This document shows, piece by piece, positions 47,139 through 58,939 of a DNA stretch of 64,000 nucleotides; the first letter of the stretch is position 1; the number at the start of each line of letters is the position of its first letter. The translations under genes and the position numbers were made by a program. A model generated the notes under the pieces. The model worked only from the letters and a program-made list of their open reading frames with translations. It made no database searches and was not told the DNA's origin. The stretch is from NCBI RefSeq assembly GCF_018881775.1, contig NZ_JACVPR010000001.1, positions 1,382,318 to 1,446,317 on the forward strand. Reading direction: 5' to 3'. This stretch comes from Polynucleobacter sp. MWH-Loch1C5 (GTDB taxonomy: Bacteria > Pseudomonadota > Gammaproteobacteria > Burkholderiales > Burkholderiaceae).

Positions 47139-49775
47139 TTTTTTCAATTGATACAAAAGATCCAAAGCCTCGCGTGGCGAGAGCTGATCGGGATCGATTT
47201 GTCCTAAGGTGCTGAGTAATTCTTGATAGGGCGGTGTGACCACTTCGGCATCTTGTGCCATGCTCAGCAAATCCGCTTGTTGCTGATCACCTTTTTGTTC
47301 TTCAAGACGTTGTAAATGTTTGCGTGCATCTTTGATCACTTCTTGAGGTACACCAGCGAGTTGCGCCACCCCAATGCCGTAGCTTTGGCTAGCGTGACCA
47401 CTTTGCACGCTATGCATAAACACAATGCGATGATTCTTTTCCAGTGCTGATAAATGCACATTAGCGCAACTGCTATGTTTAGTGGGTAAGCTTGCGAGCT
47501 CGAGGTAATGCGTTGCAAAAAGTGTCCACGAGCGATTGCGCGCTGCCAAATGTTCTGCAATGGCCCAGGCCAGAGCCAAACCATCAAAGGTCGATGTGCC
47601 GCGGCCAATTTCATCCATGAGAACTAAAGATTCTTTAGTAGCACGATGCAAGATAGCCGCTGCTTCAGTCATCTCCACCATAAAGGTAGAGCGACCACTA
47701 GCGAGATCATCAGCAGCACCAATTCGGGTGAAGATACGATCTATCGGGCCAATCACAGCACTGCGCGCTGGCACAAAGGAGCCCACATAAGCCAATAAAG
47801 TAATGAGGGCAATCTGGCGCATATAAGTTGATTTACCGCCCATATTCGGACCGGTAATCACCAGCATGCGGCGACTGTTATCGAGGCGGATATCGTTGGC
47901 AGTAAATGCTTCCGATTGCTTGGCTAACTGCGCCTCCACCACCGGATGACGCCCCCCTTGAATATCTAACACTGCCTCATCACTCATCTGTGGCGCTTGC
48001 CAATCGAGTACATGAGCACGCTCTGCAAAACAAGCCAGGAGGTCAATGTCTGCCAAAGTATTTGCCAAGCTTTGGCAAGCTGCCACGTGCGCTTGCAAGA
48101 GCACAATTAATTCATCAAAGAGTTGTTTCTCTAAAGCAAAGCTTCGTTCTTTGGCCGACAGGGCTTTATCTTCGAAAGCTTTTAATTCTGGGGTGATGTA
48201 ACGCTCGGCATTCTTGAGTGTTTGGCGACGACGATAGTCTTCTGGGACCTTATCTGTTTGACCGTGGGTCACCTCAATAAAAAATCCATGCACCTTATTG
48301 AACTCGACGCGCAAGTTGGCAATACCGGTGCGCGCACGTTCGCGCGCTTCTAAATCGAGTAAGAACTGACCACAGTCATCTGAGAGGCTGCGTAATTCAT
48401 CTAACTCAGGGTGATAGCCTTTGGCGATCACACCCCCTTCGCGCAGCACCACAGACGGCTCAGGAGCGATTGCTCTTTGCAAGAGTTCAAGAACGGGCGG
48501 TGGAGTCTGTAAAACAGCTTGCCAGCTTTGCAGTAACTCTGTCGCATGAAAACGCTCTAGTTCACGCGCAATTGCTGGTAGGACAGCCAAGCTATCGCGC
48601 AAGCTACTTAAATCACGCGGCCTAGCACTGCCTAATGCAATACGCCCGCTGATGCGTTCGATATCTGCGATTTGGCGCAATTGTGAACGTAAAGTTTCTA
48701 AGGCAAATAAATCATTTTTGAACGTGTGTACGGTGGCGTGGCGCAAAGCGACTGCAGCCCGATCACGCAATGGGTGGTGCAGTACGTGGCGTAGACGCCG
48801 GCTACCCATTGCACTAGCGCAGGTGTCGAGTAAAGATAAGAGAGTGGGCTCGGTTTCACCGCGCAGCGTTTCTGTAATTTCTAAATTGCGTCGTGTGCTG
48901 GCATCTAAACCAATGTACTGTTGGTCATCAGAGACACTGCAACGTTGCAGATGCGGGAGTTGCCCATGCCAACCTAGGCCTTGAGTATTCGCAGCATAAG
49001 CCAAGACACCGGCTACAGCTGCTAATGAAGGGCTATAGCGGTCTAGATCATCAATCCCAAAACCTTGTAAAGAGGCCACATCAAAAGCTTCTTGTAAACG
49101 GCGCTGTCCTTCGTCTGGTGTCCATACCCAATCCGGAATTTGTTGGCCCCCTAAAGTGAGATGAGCCATTGCAGAGTCACGCAGAATATCGCGCAGCATC
49201 TCTGCTGAGCCGAGTGGACAGATCACTTCTACTGCTTGGATACGAGCTAATTGACTGGCTAGTTCTGAACGAGCAGCTTGAGTGACTTGTAGCTGACCAC
49301 TGGTCACTGTGAGCCAGGCTAAGCCCCAGAGCTCTGCCTGAGCGCTGGCAGGGACCAAGGCGAGGACCGGTGCATCGCTGCGTTCATTGAGTAGGGCTGC
49401 ATCAATCAAAGTACCAGGGGTCACCACCCGCACGACTTTACGCTCTACAGGGCCTTTACTTGTTTCTGGATCGCCTATTTGCTCAGCAATCGCGACTGAT
49501 TCACCATGACGAATTAATTTGGCTAAATATTGTTCAGCCGCATGGTAGGGAACACCAGCCATTTTGATCGGTGCACCGGCTGACTGGCCGCGCTGTGTGA
49601 GGGTGATATCGAGAATGCGAGCAGCGCGTTCAGCATCTTCGAAGAACAACTCATAAAAATCCCCCATACGAAAAAATACCAAAGCATGGGGATGTTCTGC
49701 TTTGATGCGTAAAAACTGCTGCATCGCTGGCGTATGTTTAGCCAGCTCAGTCGAGGACAAGCCTGCAGCACTCAT
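47130..49775 (-). CDS. mutS: DNA mismatch repair protein MutS
   Basis: 881 residues, usual length. Mismatch-recognition domain with the wedge motif [14 protein letters not shown] (the Phe-x-Glu that touches the mispair, near residue 37), connector and lever domains, clamp, and the ATPase domain: Walker [17 protein letters not shown], Walker [20 protein letters not shown] and the HTH-containing C-terminus. Starts mismatch repair with MutL. 9 bases after cysE, an order seen in related genomes. Confidence 0.97.
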   Translation of the reverse strand: MSAAGLSSTELAKHTPAMQQFLRIKAEHPHALVFFRMGDFYELFFEDAERAARILDITLTQRGQSAGAPIKMAGVPYHAAEQYLAKLIRHGESVAIAEQIGDPETSKGPVERKVVRVVTPGTLIDAALLNERSDAPVLALVPASAQAELWGLAWLTVTSGQLQVTQAARSELASQLARIQAVEVICPLGSAEMLRDILRDSAMAHLTLGGQQIPDWVWTPDEGQRRLQEAFDVASLQGFGIDDLDRYSPSLAAVAGVLAYAANTQGLGWHGQLPHLQRCSVSDDQQYIGLDASTRRNLEITETLRGETEPTLLSLLDTCASAMGSRRLRHVLHHPLRDRAAVALRHATVHTFKNDLFALETLRSQLRQIADIERISGRIALGSARPRDLSSLRDSLAVLPAIARELERFHATELLQSWQAVLQTPPPVLELLQRAIAPEPSVVLREGGVIAKGYHPELDELRSLSDDCGQFLLDLEARERARTGIANLRVEFNKVHGFFIEVTHGQTDKVPEDYRRRQTLKNAERYITPELKAFEDKALSAKERSFALEKQLFDELIVLLQAHVAACQSLANTLADIDLLACFAERAHVLDWQAPQMSDEAVLDIQGGRHPVVEAQLAKQSEAFTANDIRLDNSRRMLVITGPNMGGKSTYMRQIALITLLAYVGSFVPARSAVIGPIDRIFTRIGAADDLASGRSTFMVEMTEAAAILHRATKESLVLMDEIGRGTSTFDGLALAWAIAEHLAARNRSWTLFATHYLELASLPTKHSSCANVHLSALEKNHRIVFMHSVQSGHASQSYGIGVAQLAGVPQEVIKDARKHLQRLEEQKGDQQQADLLSMAQDAEVVTPPYQELLSTLGQIDPDQLSPREALDLLYQLKKLM

Positions 49776-49784
49776 AAGAGAAAA

Positions 49785-50351
49785 TTAATTGCCCAAATCT
49801 TCAGGGCGCACACCATAAGCCGTAAAGGAATGTTGTGACTCATCCGTTTGAATAATCCGTGCGGGGATGCCGACCGCTGTGGCACCGGCGGGAACCGCTT
49901 TAAGGACTACAGCGTTTGAACCAATGCGTGCACCCGCACCCACTGTAAAGCCACCGAGGACTTTAGCGCCGGCACTCACCACTACCCCCGCCTCGAGAGT
50001 CGGGTGGCGCTTGGTACCTTTATACAAAGAGGTGCCGCCCAAGGTCACGCCTTGATAGATTGTGCAATCGTCACCAATCACGGTAGTCTCACCAATCACC
50101 ACACCTAAGCCATGATCAATGAACACCCGTTTGCCGATGATCACAGCAGGATGGATTTCAATACCGGTGATAAAGCGCGCCGTATGGGACACAATGCGCC
50201 CCAAGAGCTTGAGACCTATATTCCATAAAAAATGCGCAACGCGGTGTAACCAAATGGCGTGTAAACCCGGATAGCAAAGGATGACCTCAAGACGGGTACG
50301 CGCAGCCGGGTCGCGTTCAATAATGGAATCTACGTGTTCGAATAAAGACAT
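49785..50351 (-). CDS. cysE: serine O-acetyltransferase
   Basis: 188 residues, the short class of CysE. Transfers acetyl from acetyl-CoA to serine, giving O-acetylserine for cysteine synthesis. The left-handed beta-helix is plain (hexapeptide repeats from [20 protein letters not shown] through [20 protein letters not shown]), with the catalytic His in FIDHG and the [19 protein letters not shown] loop. The ATG shares one base with the trmJ stop, so the two are coupled. Belongs to the trmJ-cysE-mutS operon. Confidence 0.95.
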   Translation of the reverse strand: MSLFEHVDSIIERDPAARTRLEVILCYPGLHAIWLHRVAHFLWNIGLKLLGRIVSHTARFITGIEIHPAVIIGKRVFIDHGLGVVIGETTVIGDDCTIYQGVTLGGTSLYKGTKRHPTLEAGVVVSAGAKVLGGFTVGAGARIGSNAVVLKAVPAGATAVGIPARIIQTDESQHSFTAYGVRPEDLGN

Positions 50352-51160
50352 CAGCGAATTTTACCGTGCAATAGCATTTGTTTGGCGATACCGCGTAAAA
50401 GATCGATTTCTTCTTGGCGCAAACCGGCACGCGCGAAGAGCGCTTGCAAACGTGGCATCAGTTTCTTTGGATGATCAGGGTCGAGATAGCCGATCGCGAC
50501 CAAACCGGCTTCCCAATGCTCGAGCATCTTAGCGACTGCGACAGCGCTTGCCATCTCAGGCATCTCAGGACTGGTCTTAGAAAGTAATTGCTGCATCATG
50601 GCTTGACGCAAGCTATAGGCCACCACCATCATGGCTTGCGCCAGATTCAGTGATGGGTAAAGGGGATTGGCATCAATCCATACGCGATGCGTACAGACCT
50701 CTAGATCCTCATTGTCTAGGCCGGTACGCTCCGTACCAAACATCATGGCCACACTCTGTTTGGCAATCAGTGCCTTGGCTGCTAAATCACAAGCCTCGGG
50801 TAAAGAGATCGCTGGTGGCCCGAATTCTCGATCTCTAGCGGTCAGGCCAAATACCCACTGGGCATCGCCTACGGCGCTGAGTGTCTCAGTATGGGTTTGA
50901 CTGTTTTCCAAAATATCCAAAGCCCCGCTGGCTAAGGCGATGGCCTCGGCTTTGTTCTGCATCCGCGGGTAAGCAGGGTTCACCAAATGCAGGTCGGCAA
51001 AGCCCATAGTTTTGAGGGCGCGTGCGGCCGAACCGACGTTTCCCGGGTGGCTGGTACGCATCATCACCCAGCGTAAGGGCCAGTTTTCTTGTAAAACGCC
51101 CAATTGCTCCTTATTTCGGGCTAAAATCGCGTTTTGCCGTTCAGCTTGTGAGCTGGACAT
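50351..51160 (-). CDS. trmJ: tRNA (cytidine/uridine-32-2'-O)-methyltransferase TrmJ
   Basis: 269 residues of the SPOUT superfamily. The knot is recognisable from [20 protein letters not shown] (residue ~30), [29 protein letters not shown] with the SAM-binding loop, and [22 protein letters not shown]-terminal extension (~70 residues) provides dimerisation. It methylates the ribose at position 32 of several tRNAs. GGAGAAGAACA precedes the ATG. First gene of the trmJ-cysE-mutS run. Confidence 0.9.
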   Translation of the reverse strand: MSSSQAERQNAILARNKEQLGVLQENWPLRWVMMRTSHPGNVGSAARALKTMGFADLHLVNPAYPRMQNKAEAIALASGALDILENSQTHTETLSAVGDAQWVFGLTARDREFGPPAISLPEACDLAAKALIAKQSVAMMFGTERTGLDNEDLEVCTHRVWIDANPLYPSLNLAQAMMVVAYSLRQAMMQQLLSKTSPEMPEMASAVAVAKMLEHWEAGLVAIGYLDPDHPKKLMPRLQALFARAGLRQEEIDLLRGIAKQMLLHGKIR

Positions 51161-51196
51161 TGTTCTTCTCCAATTCGTTGTGTTTTGAGATTACTT

Positions 51197-52000
51197 ATGC
51201 ACCCCATGTTAAACGTGGCCGTGAAGGCCGCTCGTCGCGCTGGCACTATTATCAACCGAGCCTCATTGAGCAATGATGGTTATCAGGTCACACGTAAACA
51301 ACACAACGATTTTGTCACGGAAGTCGACCAAGCGGCTGAAGCTGCGATTATCGATACTCTCAAAACCGCCTATCCTGAGCATGGTTTTCTAGCTGAAGAG
51401 ACTGGCGAGCAAGCAGCGTCCAACCCAGGACAAACTCAATACACTTGGATCATTGATCCACTGGATGGCACTACCAACTTCATTCATGGCTTTCCACAGT
51501 ACGCCATCTCGATTGCTTTACAAGTCGATGGTGTGATCACCCAAGCGGTGGTCTATGACCCGAATCGTGATGAACTCTTTACTGCTACCAAAGGCGGTGG
51601 TGCTTACCTGAACAATAAACGTCTGAGAGTGGCAGGTCGCACCAAGATGGCGGATTGCTTAATTGCCACAGGCTTTCCATACCGCGCTGACCAAGATGTC
51701 GATACCTATATCAAGATGTTTAAAGATATGACCACTCAATGTGCTGGTTTGCGCCGTCCAGGCGCCGCATCATTGGACTTGGCTTACGTGGCAGCAGGTC
51801 GTGTCGATGGTTTCTTTGAGCAAGGCTTATCCCCTTGGGATATGGCAGCTGGGGTACTCTTAATCACCGAAGCCGGTGGTTTGGTCGGCAATTATGCGGG
51901 TGAAGAGGGTTACCTCAAGAGCGGTGAAATCATGGCCGCTAACCCGAAGATTTTTGGCCAAATGGTCCAAATCCTGCAGAAATACAGCCAATCTAATTAA
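51197..52000 (+). CDS. suhB: inositol-1-monophosphatase SuhB
   Basis: 267 residues from the ATG at 51197, aligning with the known start [16 protein letters not shown]; the frame reaches a TTG at 51185 without support. Metal and substrate motifs of the inositol monophosphatase family: [20 protein letters not shown], the hallmark [20 protein letters not shown], and the C-terminal [20 protein letters not shown]. coli SuhB also acts as an rRNA antitermination factor. Divergent from trmJ; overlaps the convergent lpxH by 4 bases. Confidence 0.95.
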   Translation: MHPMLNVAVKAARRAGTIINRASLSNDGYQVTRKQHNDFVTEVDQAAEAAIIDTLKTAYPEHGFLAEETGEQAASNPGQTQYTWIIDPLDGTTNFIHGFPQYAISIALQVDGVITQAVVYDPNRDELFTATKGGGAYLNNKRLRVAGRTKMADCLIATGFPYRADQDVDTYIKMFKDMTTQCAGLRRPGAASLDLAYVAAGRVDGFFEQGLSPWDMAAGVLLITEAGGLVGNYAGEEGYLKSGEIMAANPKIFGQMVQILQKYSQSN

Positions 52001-52782
52001 GCCTGCACCAAGTCTAGGCTGCGTACACCCTCGGCTGTGATGGCTAAAGCATTGCCCTTCGGTAGCACCGTCTCAGGATGGTCAAAGTCCCAATCGGAGA
52101 GCACCCAGCGCTCCCAGTGTTGACCACCCAGACTTTCTTGATGATAGCCAGGACGATGCGTATGACCGTGGATGAGTTTCTTGGCACCGGTCATCGCCAT
52201 TAAGCCCGCAGTAGCGACTAAAGTGACATCTCCTTTGACCTGAATCACTTCGGGTGTGAAACGTGCGGCACGCTGATATTGAGCAGTACTATTGCTGCGT
52301 AAAGTGCTGGCAATTTTGATGCGCATGCCGCGGGGCAAGCTTAAAAATAACTTTTGTACCCAGCTGTGGCGTACGACCCGACGAAAACGCTGGTAAGAAT
52401 GATCTTCGGTACACAGAGCATCGCCGTGACTGAGAACCCATGACTCATTGGCAATCGTCATGACTTGCGGGTCACGCAGTAGAGTCATCTTGGCTTTTTT
52501 GGCAAAGGTCTCGCCTAGCAGGAAGTCACGGTTACCGTGCATAAAGAAAACAGGTATGCCGGCATCGGCCACCGCAGCAATCTTCTGTGCCACTTGGTGG
52601 TGGAAGGGGGAGTGTGCTTTAGCATCATCGCCCACCCAGTACTCGAATAAATCGCCGAGGATGATGAGGGCGCCATATTGGCGCGCCTCATTTTCTGTGA
52701 AATCAAAAAAACGTTGCGCGGTCCGCGGCATTGACGCCGTCAGGTGTAAATCGGAGATCAGGACCGCGTTGGCAAAAGACAT
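51997..52782 (-). CDS. lpxH: UDP-2,3-diacylglucosamine diphosphatase
   Basis: 261-residue calcineurin-like metallophosphoesterase of lipid A synthesis, hydrolysing UDP-2,3-diacylglucosamine to lipid X. Motifs: [20 protein letters not shown] (residues 7-26), [51 protein letters not shown] and [12 protein letters not shown]. Starts 2 bases after ppiB's stop, so an operon with ppiB. Confidence 0.95.
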   Translation of the reverse strand: MSFANAVLISDLHLTASMPRTAQRFFDFTENEARQYGALIILGDLFEYWVGDDAKAHSPFHHQVAQKIAAVADAGIPVFFMHGNRDFLLGETFAKKAKMTLLRDPQVMTIANESWVLSHGDALCTEDHSYQRFRRVVRHSWVQKLFLSLPRGMRIKIASTLRSNSTAQYQRAARFTPEVIQVKGDVTLVATAGLMAMTGAKKLIHGHTHRPGYHQESLGGQHWERWVLSDWDFDHPETVLPKGNALAITAEGVRSLDLVQA

Positions 52783-52784
52783 AT

Positions 52785-53288
52785 TTATTCTTCGATGATT
52801 TCAGCAGATTGAATCACCACATCTTCTTTAGGTACGTCTTGATGAAAGCCTGAGCTGCCTGTTTTTACTTGGCGGATCGCATCGACCACATCCATACCCT
52901 CAATCACTTCACCAAAAACGGCGTAGCCCCAACCAGAAGGTGTGGGAGCTGAGAAATTCAAAAAGGCGTTATCCACCACATTGATAAAGAACTGGGCAGT
53001 CGCTGAGTGCGGATCATTGGTACGCGCCATCGCAATCGAGCCGCGCTTGTTCGGCAAGCCGTTATCTGCTTCATTATCAATCGGTGCACGTGTGGCTTTT
53101 TGTTTCATGCCCGGTTCCATGCCGCCGCCTTGGATCATGAAGTTAGCAATCACGCGGTGGAAAATCGTACCGTTGTAATGACCTGAGCGTACATACTCCA
53201 AGAAATTCTCCACGCTCTTCGGGGCGAGCTCATCATTGAGGCTCAATGTAATTTTGCCGTGATTGGTCGTGAGTTGAACTTTAGACAT
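52785..53288 (-). CDS. ppiB: cytoplasmic peptidyl-prolyl cis-trans isomerase (cyclophilin B)
   Basis: 167 residues, single cyclophilin domain without a signal peptide: [20 protein letters not shown], the catalytic Arg in [20 protein letters not shown], and [18 protein letters not shown] proline-isomerising folding helper. Forms an operon with lpxH. In many Burkholderiales a periplasmic cyclophilin gene sits next to it, but only the cytoplasmic form is present here. Confidence 0.93.
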   Translation of the reverse strand: MSKVQLTTNHGKITLSLNDELAPKSVENFLEYVRSGHYNGTIFHRVIANFMIQGGGMEPGMKQKATRAPIDNEADNGLPNKRGSIAMARTNDPHSATAQFFINVVDNAFLNFSAPTPSGWGYAVFGEVIEGMDVVDAIRQVKTGSSGFHQDVPKEDVVIQSAEIIEE

Positions 53289-53334
53289 GACTTTCCTTTA
53301 TGAACAAATAATCAAAACAATAAAAAAAATGAAA

Positions 53335-54042
53335 TTATTTCAGAATATCTTCAGCAAGCTTCATCTTGCGGCGACTATCGACTTGACGCTTATCAAGCTG
53401 CACCGCACGGCCATAGGCGCGGGCGGCTAGACGTGTATAGACGTCGCCGAGATTCTCCAGCGCTGTTGGGAATGACGGTTGTACTTTCAGAGCCAGCTCG
53501 AGATACTCTTTCGCTTCTTCTAGTTGTCCCTTGTGCGCATAGATAGCTGCTAAATTGTTATAGGGTTCAGGCAATTCAGGAAACTGTTGCGTCAGTTCTA
53601 TAAGCGTTTTCTGGGCAGCATCAATTTGCCCTTCTTCCAACTGAATGCGAGAAGACAAGAAACGCAATTGCACATTGCGAGGATTGGCTGTTAATTCTTT
53701 GGCAATCAAGCTTTGTGCCAAATCTAATTTTTTATCAGCAATCGCTTTGTAAATATCAGCCGGAATCGCATTGCGATTCTTCGGTTCTGGAATACGTTGC
53801 AAGACAATAAAAGGGGTGGCCAGAGACGGTTGCATCTGTGCTGATTGCACGGCATTCGGATTATTCTCAAATGGCGAAGGATCTGCTTTGGCCGCAATCG
53901 CTGAGCGATCGAGTGGATTGACAGGATTACCCCCCAATAATTGCGCATGGCCAGCGCTAGGCAGCCATAGGCTCATGGCGCAGGCAAGCGGCAGATAGAT
54001 AGATCGCAGGGGGCTAGAAAACGGGGTTTGGCTTACGGTCAT
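53335..54042 (-). CDS. exported TPR-repeat protein
   Basis: 235 residues. Signal peptide (hydrophobic core LPLACAMSLWLP, cleavage after SAGHA at about residue 34), a low-complexity linker, then at least three TPR units in the last 130 residues (IADKKLDLAQSLIAKELTAN; LEEGQIDAAQKTLIELTQQF; YAHKGQLEEAKEYLELALKV). Presumably periplasmic, a protein-interaction scaffold. A gene of this kind lies between the cyclophilin genes and the divergent cysS across the order; function unknown. Confidence 0.8.
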   Translation of the reverse strand: MTVSQTPFSSPLRSIYLPLACAMSLWLPSAGHAQLLGGNPVNPLDRSAIAAKADPSPFENNPNAVQSAQMQPSLATPFIVLQRIPEPKNRNAIPADIYKAIADKKLDLAQSLIAKELTANPRNVQLRFLSSRIQLEEGQIDAAQKTLIELTQQFPELPEPYNNLAAIYAHKGQLEEAKEYLELALKVQPSFPTALENLGDVYTRLAARAYGRAVQLDKRQVDSRRKMKLAEDILK

Positions 54043-54131
54043 TGTTGGGGAAATTAGCTATACTCAGCGCTCAGTCTAACAAAACCGCCAAGCATAAGCC
54101 ATGGCGCATGAAAAAATAATTCAAGACCCGC

Positions 54132-55532
54132 ATGCTACAAATTTTTAATACCCTCACGCGCCGTAAAGAAGTCTTCAAGCCGATCGAGCCTGGTCAGGTC
54201 AAAATGTACGTGTGTGGCATGACGGTCTATGACTATTGCCATATTGGGCATGCCCGTGTCATGGTCGTGTTTGACATGGTGCAGCGTTGGTTAAAAGCCA
54301 GCGGCTTAAAAGTGACCTATGTACGCAATATCACCGATATCGATGACAAGATCATCAAGCGTGCGCTTGAAAATCAAGAAAGCATTGCCCAGCTGACGCA
54401 GCGTTTTATTGATGCCATGCATCAGGATGCGGATGCTTTAGGCATTGAAAGACCGGATCATGAGCCACGTGCCACGGACTATGTGAAATCGATGCAGGGC
54501 ATCATCAGCACGCTCATACAAAAAGGCTATGCCTATCAAGCTGAAGATGGTGATGTGAACTATGCCGTGCGTCAATTCAAGGGCTATGGCAAGCTCTCTG
54601 GGAAGTCCTTGGATGACCTCAGAGCGGGTGAGCGAGTTGCGATTGCTAGCCACAAACAAGATCCATTGGACTTTGTTTTATGGAAGAGCGCCAAGCCCAC
54701 CGAGCCGGCGGATAGCCAATGGGCTTCACCGTGGGGCATGGGTCGCCCGGGTTGGCATATTGAATGCTCGGCCATGAGTTGTGACCTTTTGGGGCAGCAT
54801 TTTGATATTCATGGCGGTGGGGCAGACTTACAGTTCCCTCACCATGAGAACGAAATTGCTCAAAGTGAAGGCGCGTTCTCGGACGAGACCGGTAAGCCTT
54901 TTGTGAACACCTGGATGCACAATGGCTTTGTGCGAGTCAATGAAGAAAAAATGTCCAAGTCTTTGGGCAACTTCTTCACCATTCGTGATGTGCTCAAAAG
55001 CTATGATCCTGAAGTGGTACGTTTCTTTATCCTCAAAGCGCATTACCGTAGCCCGCTGAACTATAGTGACGCTCATCTCGATGAGGCTAAACAAGGTTTG
55101 ACGCGTTTATATAACGCACTCGCTTCTGTAGCAGAGATCCCCACGTATGCCAAACCCAGTGAGTGGCGAAAGCGTTTTGCCGAAGTCATGAATGATGACT
55201 TCAATACCCCAGAAGCAATTGCCATTTTGTTTGAGCTTGCCAATGAAATCAATAAAGCAGAAGGTGAGCAAAAAGTGGACTTAGCCAGAGAGCTTAAAGG
55301 CCTTGCCAAACTCTTAGGTCTACTGGAGAGAAGCCCCCAAGCTTTCTTGCAGGGTGGAATCGGACAAGCCGGTCTGAGTGAAGAGAGTATTCAAGAGGCC
55401 ATTGAGGCACGTGCGCAGGCTAAAAAAGACAAAGACTTTGCCAAAGCGGATCAGATTCGCCAAGATCTTTTAGCCCAAGGCGTTGTTTTAGAAGATAAGC
55501 CAGGCGGTATCACTGTCTGGCGTCGTGCCTAA
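54132..55532 (+). CDS. cysS: cysteine-tRNA ligase
   Basis: 466 residues. Class Ia synthetase with [20 protein letters not shown] (zinc Cys and HIGH), further zinc ligands in [18 protein letters not shown] and [20 protein letters not shown], and the signature [17 protein letters not shown]. The ATG at 54132 starts [20 protein letters not shown]. Followed immediately by the glycosylase gene. Confidence 0.97.
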   Translation: MLQIFNTLTRRKEVFKPIEPGQVKMYVCGMTVYDYCHIGHARVMVVFDMVQRWLKASGLKVTYVRNITDIDDKIIKRALENQESIAQLTQRFIDAMHQDADALGIERPDHEPRATDYVKSMQGIISTLIQKGYAYQAEDGDVNYAVRQFKGYGKLSGKSLDDLRAGERVAIASHKQDPLDFVLWKSAKPTEPADSQWASPWGMGRPGWHIECSAMSCDLLGQHFDIHGGGADLQFPHHENEIAQSEGAFSDETGKPFVNTWMHNGFVRVNEEKMSKSLGNFFTIRDVLKSYDPEVVRFFILKAHYRSPLNYSDAHLDEAKQGLTRLYNALASVAEIPTYAKPSEWRKRFAEVMNDDFNTPEAIAILFELANEINKAEGEQKVDLARELKGLAKLLGLLERSPQAFLQGGIGQAGLSEESIQEAIEARAQAKKDKDFAKADQIRQDLLAQGVVLEDKPGGITVWRRA

Positions 55533-55533
55533 G

Positions 55534-56196
55534 ATGCCTGCAGTAAAGACTTCAGCAGTCCTGGCTGCGCCGGATTATTGGCAAACGGCTTGTACGCAGC
55601 TTATGAAGCAAGACCGTATCTTGCGTAAGCTCATTCCGAAGTACCCGCAAGCAGAATTTCTCACGACCCGCGGTGATCCTTTTCAGACACTTGCCAGAGC
55701 CATTGTGGGGCAGCAGATTTCTGTTAAAGCTGCGCAATCAGTATGGGACCGTCTTTTAGAGACCAATCGTGCTCAGCATAAACACTTCAATGCCAAAAAC
55801 ATTCTCCAACTAGAGCCGAGCCTCCTGCGCGCTGCAGGTTTATCCACGCGCAAAGTTGAATACATGCGCGACTTGGCCAACCATTTTGAAAACGGTGGTT
55901 TAGGTCATGCTCAATGGGATCAGCTCGATGATGAAACCGTCATCAAAGAGTTAGTCGCGATTCGGGGAATTGGTCGCTGGACCGCCGAAATGTTCCTGAT
56001 CTTCTATCTCATGCGCCCCAATGTCTTGCCTTTGGACGATATTGGTCTAATTAGAGGCATTTCCTTGGCTTATTTCAGTGGTGAGCCTGTGACTCGTTCT
56101 GAGGCCAAAGAGGTCGCAGCCAATTGGGAGCCTTGGAAAACTGTAGCCACTTGGTATATGTGGCGCAGTATCGATCCCATCCCAGTTGAGTACTAA
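55534..56196 (+). CDS. AlkA-like DNA-3-methyladenine glycosylase
   Basis: 220 residues from the ATG at 55534, one base after the cysS stop (a GTG at 55525 inside cysS is an alternative). HhH-GPD base-excision enzyme: [20 protein letters not shown], the helix-hairpin-helix [20 protein letters not shown], and the catalytic Asp in [14 protein letters not shown]. Removes alkylated purines. It lacks the N-terminal Ada-like part and the beta-sheet domain of full AlkA, being the short type found in this order next to accA. Confidence 0.88.
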   Translation: MPAVKTSAVLAAPDYWQTACTQLMKQDRILRKLIPKYPQAEFLTTRGDPFQTLARAIVGQQISVKAAQSVWDRLLETNRAQHKHFNAKNILQLEPSLLRAAGLSTRKVEYMRDLANHFENGGLGHAQWDQLDDETVIKELVAIRGIGRWTAEMFLIFYLMRPNVLPLDDIGLIRGISLAYFSGEPVTRSEAKEVAANWEPWKTVATWYMWRSIDPIPVEY

Positions 56197-56243
56197 AGCC
56201 GTTTTTTTGGGGAAATACCCCCTGCCATATTAGAATAGACCCC

Positions 56244-57215
56244 ATGAAAATCACTTTTCTAGAATTCGAGCAACCGATTGCCGAGTTAGAGCAAAAAATC
56301 GAAGAGCTCCGCTTTGTGCAAGATGAGTCAGCCGTTGATATTTCTGAAGAAATTGAAAAGCTCTCAGAAAAAAGCCAGCAACTCACCAAAGACCTCTATG
56401 CCCGCTTAACGCCTTGGCAGGTCGCGCAAATTGCCCGTCATCCACAGCGTCCCTACACCATGGACTATGTGAACCACATCTTTACCGATTTCCATGAACT
56501 GCATGGTGATCGTAATTTTGCCGATGATCAATCCATCGTCGGTGGTTTGGCCCGTTTTAATGGCATGCCTTGTATGGTGATTGGCCATCAAAAAGGGCGC
56601 GATACTAAGGAGCGCGCATTGCGTAACTTTGGTATGAGCCGCCCTGAGGGTTATCGTAAAGCCAAGCGTCTGATGCGTCTTGCGGAAAAATTCAATATCC
56701 CGGTTTTCACTTTTGTCGACACCCCGGGCGCCTTTCCTGGTATTGATGCGGAAGAGCGCAATCAATCCGAAGCGATCGGCCATAACCTCTATGTGCAAGC
56801 AGAGCTCAGAGTGCCCATCATCGCCACCATCATCGGTGAAGGCGGTTCAGGTGGAGCCTTAGCGATTGCGATGGGGGATGTGGTGCAGATGTTGCAATAT
56901 GCCACCTACTCAGTCATTTCTCCAGAAGGTTGTGCTTCTATTTTGTGGAAGACCGCAGAAAAAGCACCTGAAGCAGCTGAGCAATTAGCGCTGACAGCGC
57001 AGCGTCTCAAAGCTTTGGGACTCATCGACAAAATCGTCAATGAGCCACTCGGTGGTGCTCATCGTGATCATGCCAATATGGCTGCCATGCTCAAACGTGC
57101 CTTGGCTGACTCATTAAGACAGTTCCAAAGCATGGGTGTGGATGAACTCCTCGCGCGTCGCCATGAGCGCCTCATGAGCTATGGCAAATTCAAAGACACC
57201 ACCCAAGACAAGTAA
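56244..57215 (+). CDS. accA: acetyl-CoA carboxylase carboxyltransferase alpha subunit
   Basis: 323 residues, usual length. N-terminal helical region ([20 protein letters not shown]), then the crotonase-fold core with [40 protein letters not shown], and [16 protein letters not shown] lining the carboxybiotin/CoA site. With AccD (not in the window) it makes malonyl-CoA, the first step of fatty-acid synthesis. Its end overlaps tilS by 35 bases. Confidence 0.97.
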   Translation: MKITFLEFEQPIAELEQKIEELRFVQDESAVDISEEIEKLSEKSQQLTKDLYARLTPWQVAQIARHPQRPYTMDYVNHIFTDFHELHGDRNFADDQSIVGGLARFNGMPCMVIGHQKGRDTKERALRNFGMSRPEGYRKAKRLMRLAEKFNIPVFTFVDTPGAFPGIDAEERNQSEAIGHNLYVQAELRVPIIATIIGEGGSGGALAIAMGDVVQMLQYATYSVISPEGCASILWKTAEKAPEAAEQLALTAQRLKALGLIDKIVNEPLGGAHRDHANMAAMLKRALADSLRQFQSMGVDELLARRHERLMSYGKFKDTTQDK

Positions 57216-58443
57216 GGCCCAAGCCAAGCCCAAGATTGCAGTAGCCTATAGCGGCGGAATGGATTCCGCCGTTTTGCTTCATGCTGCTGTCAAGCACTAT
57301 GGGGCTAAGAACATCTATGCCTTGCATATTCATCATGGTATTCAAAAAGAAGCCGATGCATGGCTAGCGCATTGCCAAGCCAGAGCCCAAGAACTCGCTT
57401 GCCACTTTGACTATCGCCACGTCACGCTCACCCACAAAGGCAATATTGAGGCCCAAGCACGGCAATTAAGATACCAAGCACTCCAAGAAATGTGTGAGAT
57501 CCATCAGATTGGACATGTTCTCTTAGCGCATCATCAAGATGATCAAGCCGAGACGGTTCTGATTCAGTTGCTCAGAGGAGGAGGGCTCTCAGGTTTACAA
57601 GCTATGCCGGCCATCAAAGCTAAAGGGACATTACAGTTTTATAGACCTTTTTTAGAGACCCCGCGCTCTGAGCTGAAAGCGTATGCTAAGTTGCATCACA
57701 TCATTTGGGTCGAAGACCCTAGTAACCAAGATGATGCCTACACCAGAAATGCCATTCGTCAGCACGTCATGCCCGCCCTAGAAAAAATCCAGGCGCAGGC
57801 CAAACAGAATCTTGCTCAAAGTGCCCGATATCTGAGTCAGGCGCATACATTGCTCACGCAACTGGCGCAAATGGATTTAAAGCCATTGATTCAAGGCCCA
57901 GTGCTGAATATGCAGGGTCTAAAAAAGCTCCACCAGGTAGAGCCCCTCAGAGCCAATAATGCCCTCAGGTATTACCTACAGCAACAAGGCATTCATGCGC
58001 CGAGTGAAGAGCGCCTACAAGCCTGGTGGCAAGATCTAGACAAGCAAAAAAGAAGTGCGCAAATCATTTGGCAACACGATGCCTATACCTTGAGGGTGTG
58101 GAAGCAAGAACTTCATATTGAAAAGCCTATTCAAGAAGGTGAGTGGACATTCAGAAAAGCCAAAAAAGGAGAGTGGGGTATTGCCCAGGCTGTCTTTGAG
58201 CAAGCCAAACATAGGGGGCTGATTAACACCATGCCACGCAGTGGGGGTGAGAAATTCAAAACACATCCAGATCGGCCTCGCAAAACACTCAAGAATCTAT
58301 TCCAAGAAGCCAACATTCCGCCTTGGCAGCGCCAGGCTCCTCTTTTATATCTTGGTGAGGATCTCATTGCTGTGGCCGGGCTTGGCATTCATGCCGATTG
58401 GAGCACCAACTCAGGCCCCCGCATAGTGCCGCTCTGGCAGTAG
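57181..58443 (+). CDS. tilS: tRNA(Ile)-lysidine synthase
   Basis: 420 residues. Modifies C34 of tRNA-Ile(CAU) to lysidine so that it reads AUA. PP-loop ATPase motif [20 protein letters not shown] (SGGxDS), followed by [41 protein letters not shown] and [16 protein letters not shown]-terminal TilS domain ends near [20 protein letters not shown]. No other start exists before the PP-loop, so the 35-base overlap with accA is real and translation is probably coupled. AUA decoding links it to the AUA start of infC. Confidence 0.93.
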   Translation: MANSKTPPKTSKAQAKPKIAVAYSGGMDSAVLLHAAVKHYGAKNIYALHIHHGIQKEADAWLAHCQARAQELACHFDYRHVTLTHKGNIEAQARQLRYQALQEMCEIHQIGHVLLAHHQDDQAETVLIQLLRGGGLSGLQAMPAIKAKGTLQFYRPFLETPRSELKAYAKLHHIIWVEDPSNQDDAYTRNAIRQHVMPALEKIQAQAKQNLAQSARYLSQAHTLLTQLAQMDLKPLIQGPVLNMQGLKKLHQVEPLRANNALRYYLQQQGIHAPSEERLQAWWQDLDKQKRSAQIIWQHDAYTLRVWKQELHIEKPIQEGEWTFRKAKKGEWGIAQAVFEQAKHRGLINTMPRSGGEKFKTHPDRPRKTLKNLFQEANIPPWQRQAPLLYLGEDLIAVAGLGIHADWSTNSGPRIVPLWQ

Positions 58444-58533
58444 TAAGCAGTAATTACTACACACAAATTCCCATCATTTCCTACACAAAACCCCCCTTGT
58501 GTTGTCCATACATTTTTTAGAAAAATAGTGACC

Positions 58534-58562
58534 CAATCTTTTTTCTTAAAGATTGTATTTTT
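58534..58562 (+). terminator. weak AT-rich terminator-like hairpin after tilS
   Basis: CAATCTTT (58534-58541) and AAAGATTG (58548-58555) make an 8-pair stem with a 6-base loop, followed by TATTTTT. It lies 90 bases after tilS and 33 before the next small gene, so it might be a terminator or a leader structure. Confidence 0.4.
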
Positions 58563-58594
58563 GGAACAAAAGGGGAAACCCAGAAGGAGTAGAA

Positions 58595-58870
58595 ATGAAT
58601 CAGTACGACATCCACAACGATAGAGACTATAGAACGGCGCTTATGCATATGCGTCGCATGGTCACTGGATCAGGCATTAACAATTGCAAGGGCTTCTTGC
58701 AATTGTTAATTGACGATGTCGAGCATTATGAAAGTCGTGTTTTGGGCATTGAGGTTTCAGACAAGGTCTTAAGTCTGTGCATACGCTTAAAGCGCCTCGG
58801 TTTAACGGATGAGCAAATACAAAGCCTCTGTGAGGAAAAAAGCACTGATGAGGAGGCTCTAAACGTGTAA
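58595..58870 (+). CDS. small protein of unknown function (91 aa)
   Basis: ATG at 58595, 6 bases after AAGGAG; the frame extends to 58553 without support. The product starts MNQYDIHNDRDYRTALMHMR and has a middle helix (CKGFLQLLIDDVEHYESRVL), then VSDKVLSLCIRLKRLGLTDE and an acidic tail. Soluble, two cysteines, no signal peptide. I recognise no family. It lies between tilS and lysC and is closed by a small terminator directly ahead of lysC. Confidence 0.65.
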   Translation: MNQYDIHNDRDYRTALMHMRRMVTGSGINNCKGFLQLLIDDVEHYESRVLGIEVSDKVLSLCIRLKRLGLTDEQIQSLCEEKSTDEEALNV

Positions 58871-58891
58871 AATCATAGTTTTGCTGGAAAA

Positions 58892-58914
58892 CGCACCCTC
58901 GTGGTGCGATTTTT
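58892..58914 (+). terminator. terminator-like hairpin 26 bases before lysC (possible attenuator)
   Basis: CGCACC-CTCGT-GGTGCG followed by ATTTTTA. It is 22 bases after the small gene's stop and ends 26 bases before the lysC start codon. That leaves almost no room for a separate lysC promoter downstream of it. Confidence 0.55.
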
Positions 58915-58939
58915 ACGATTACTAGATACACATTCAAAC

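Noticed and set aside
58871..58939. Lysine riboswitch before lysC
   Set aside because: The gap is only 69 bases and holds one small hairpin; the lysine aptamer needs about 170 bases with five helices.
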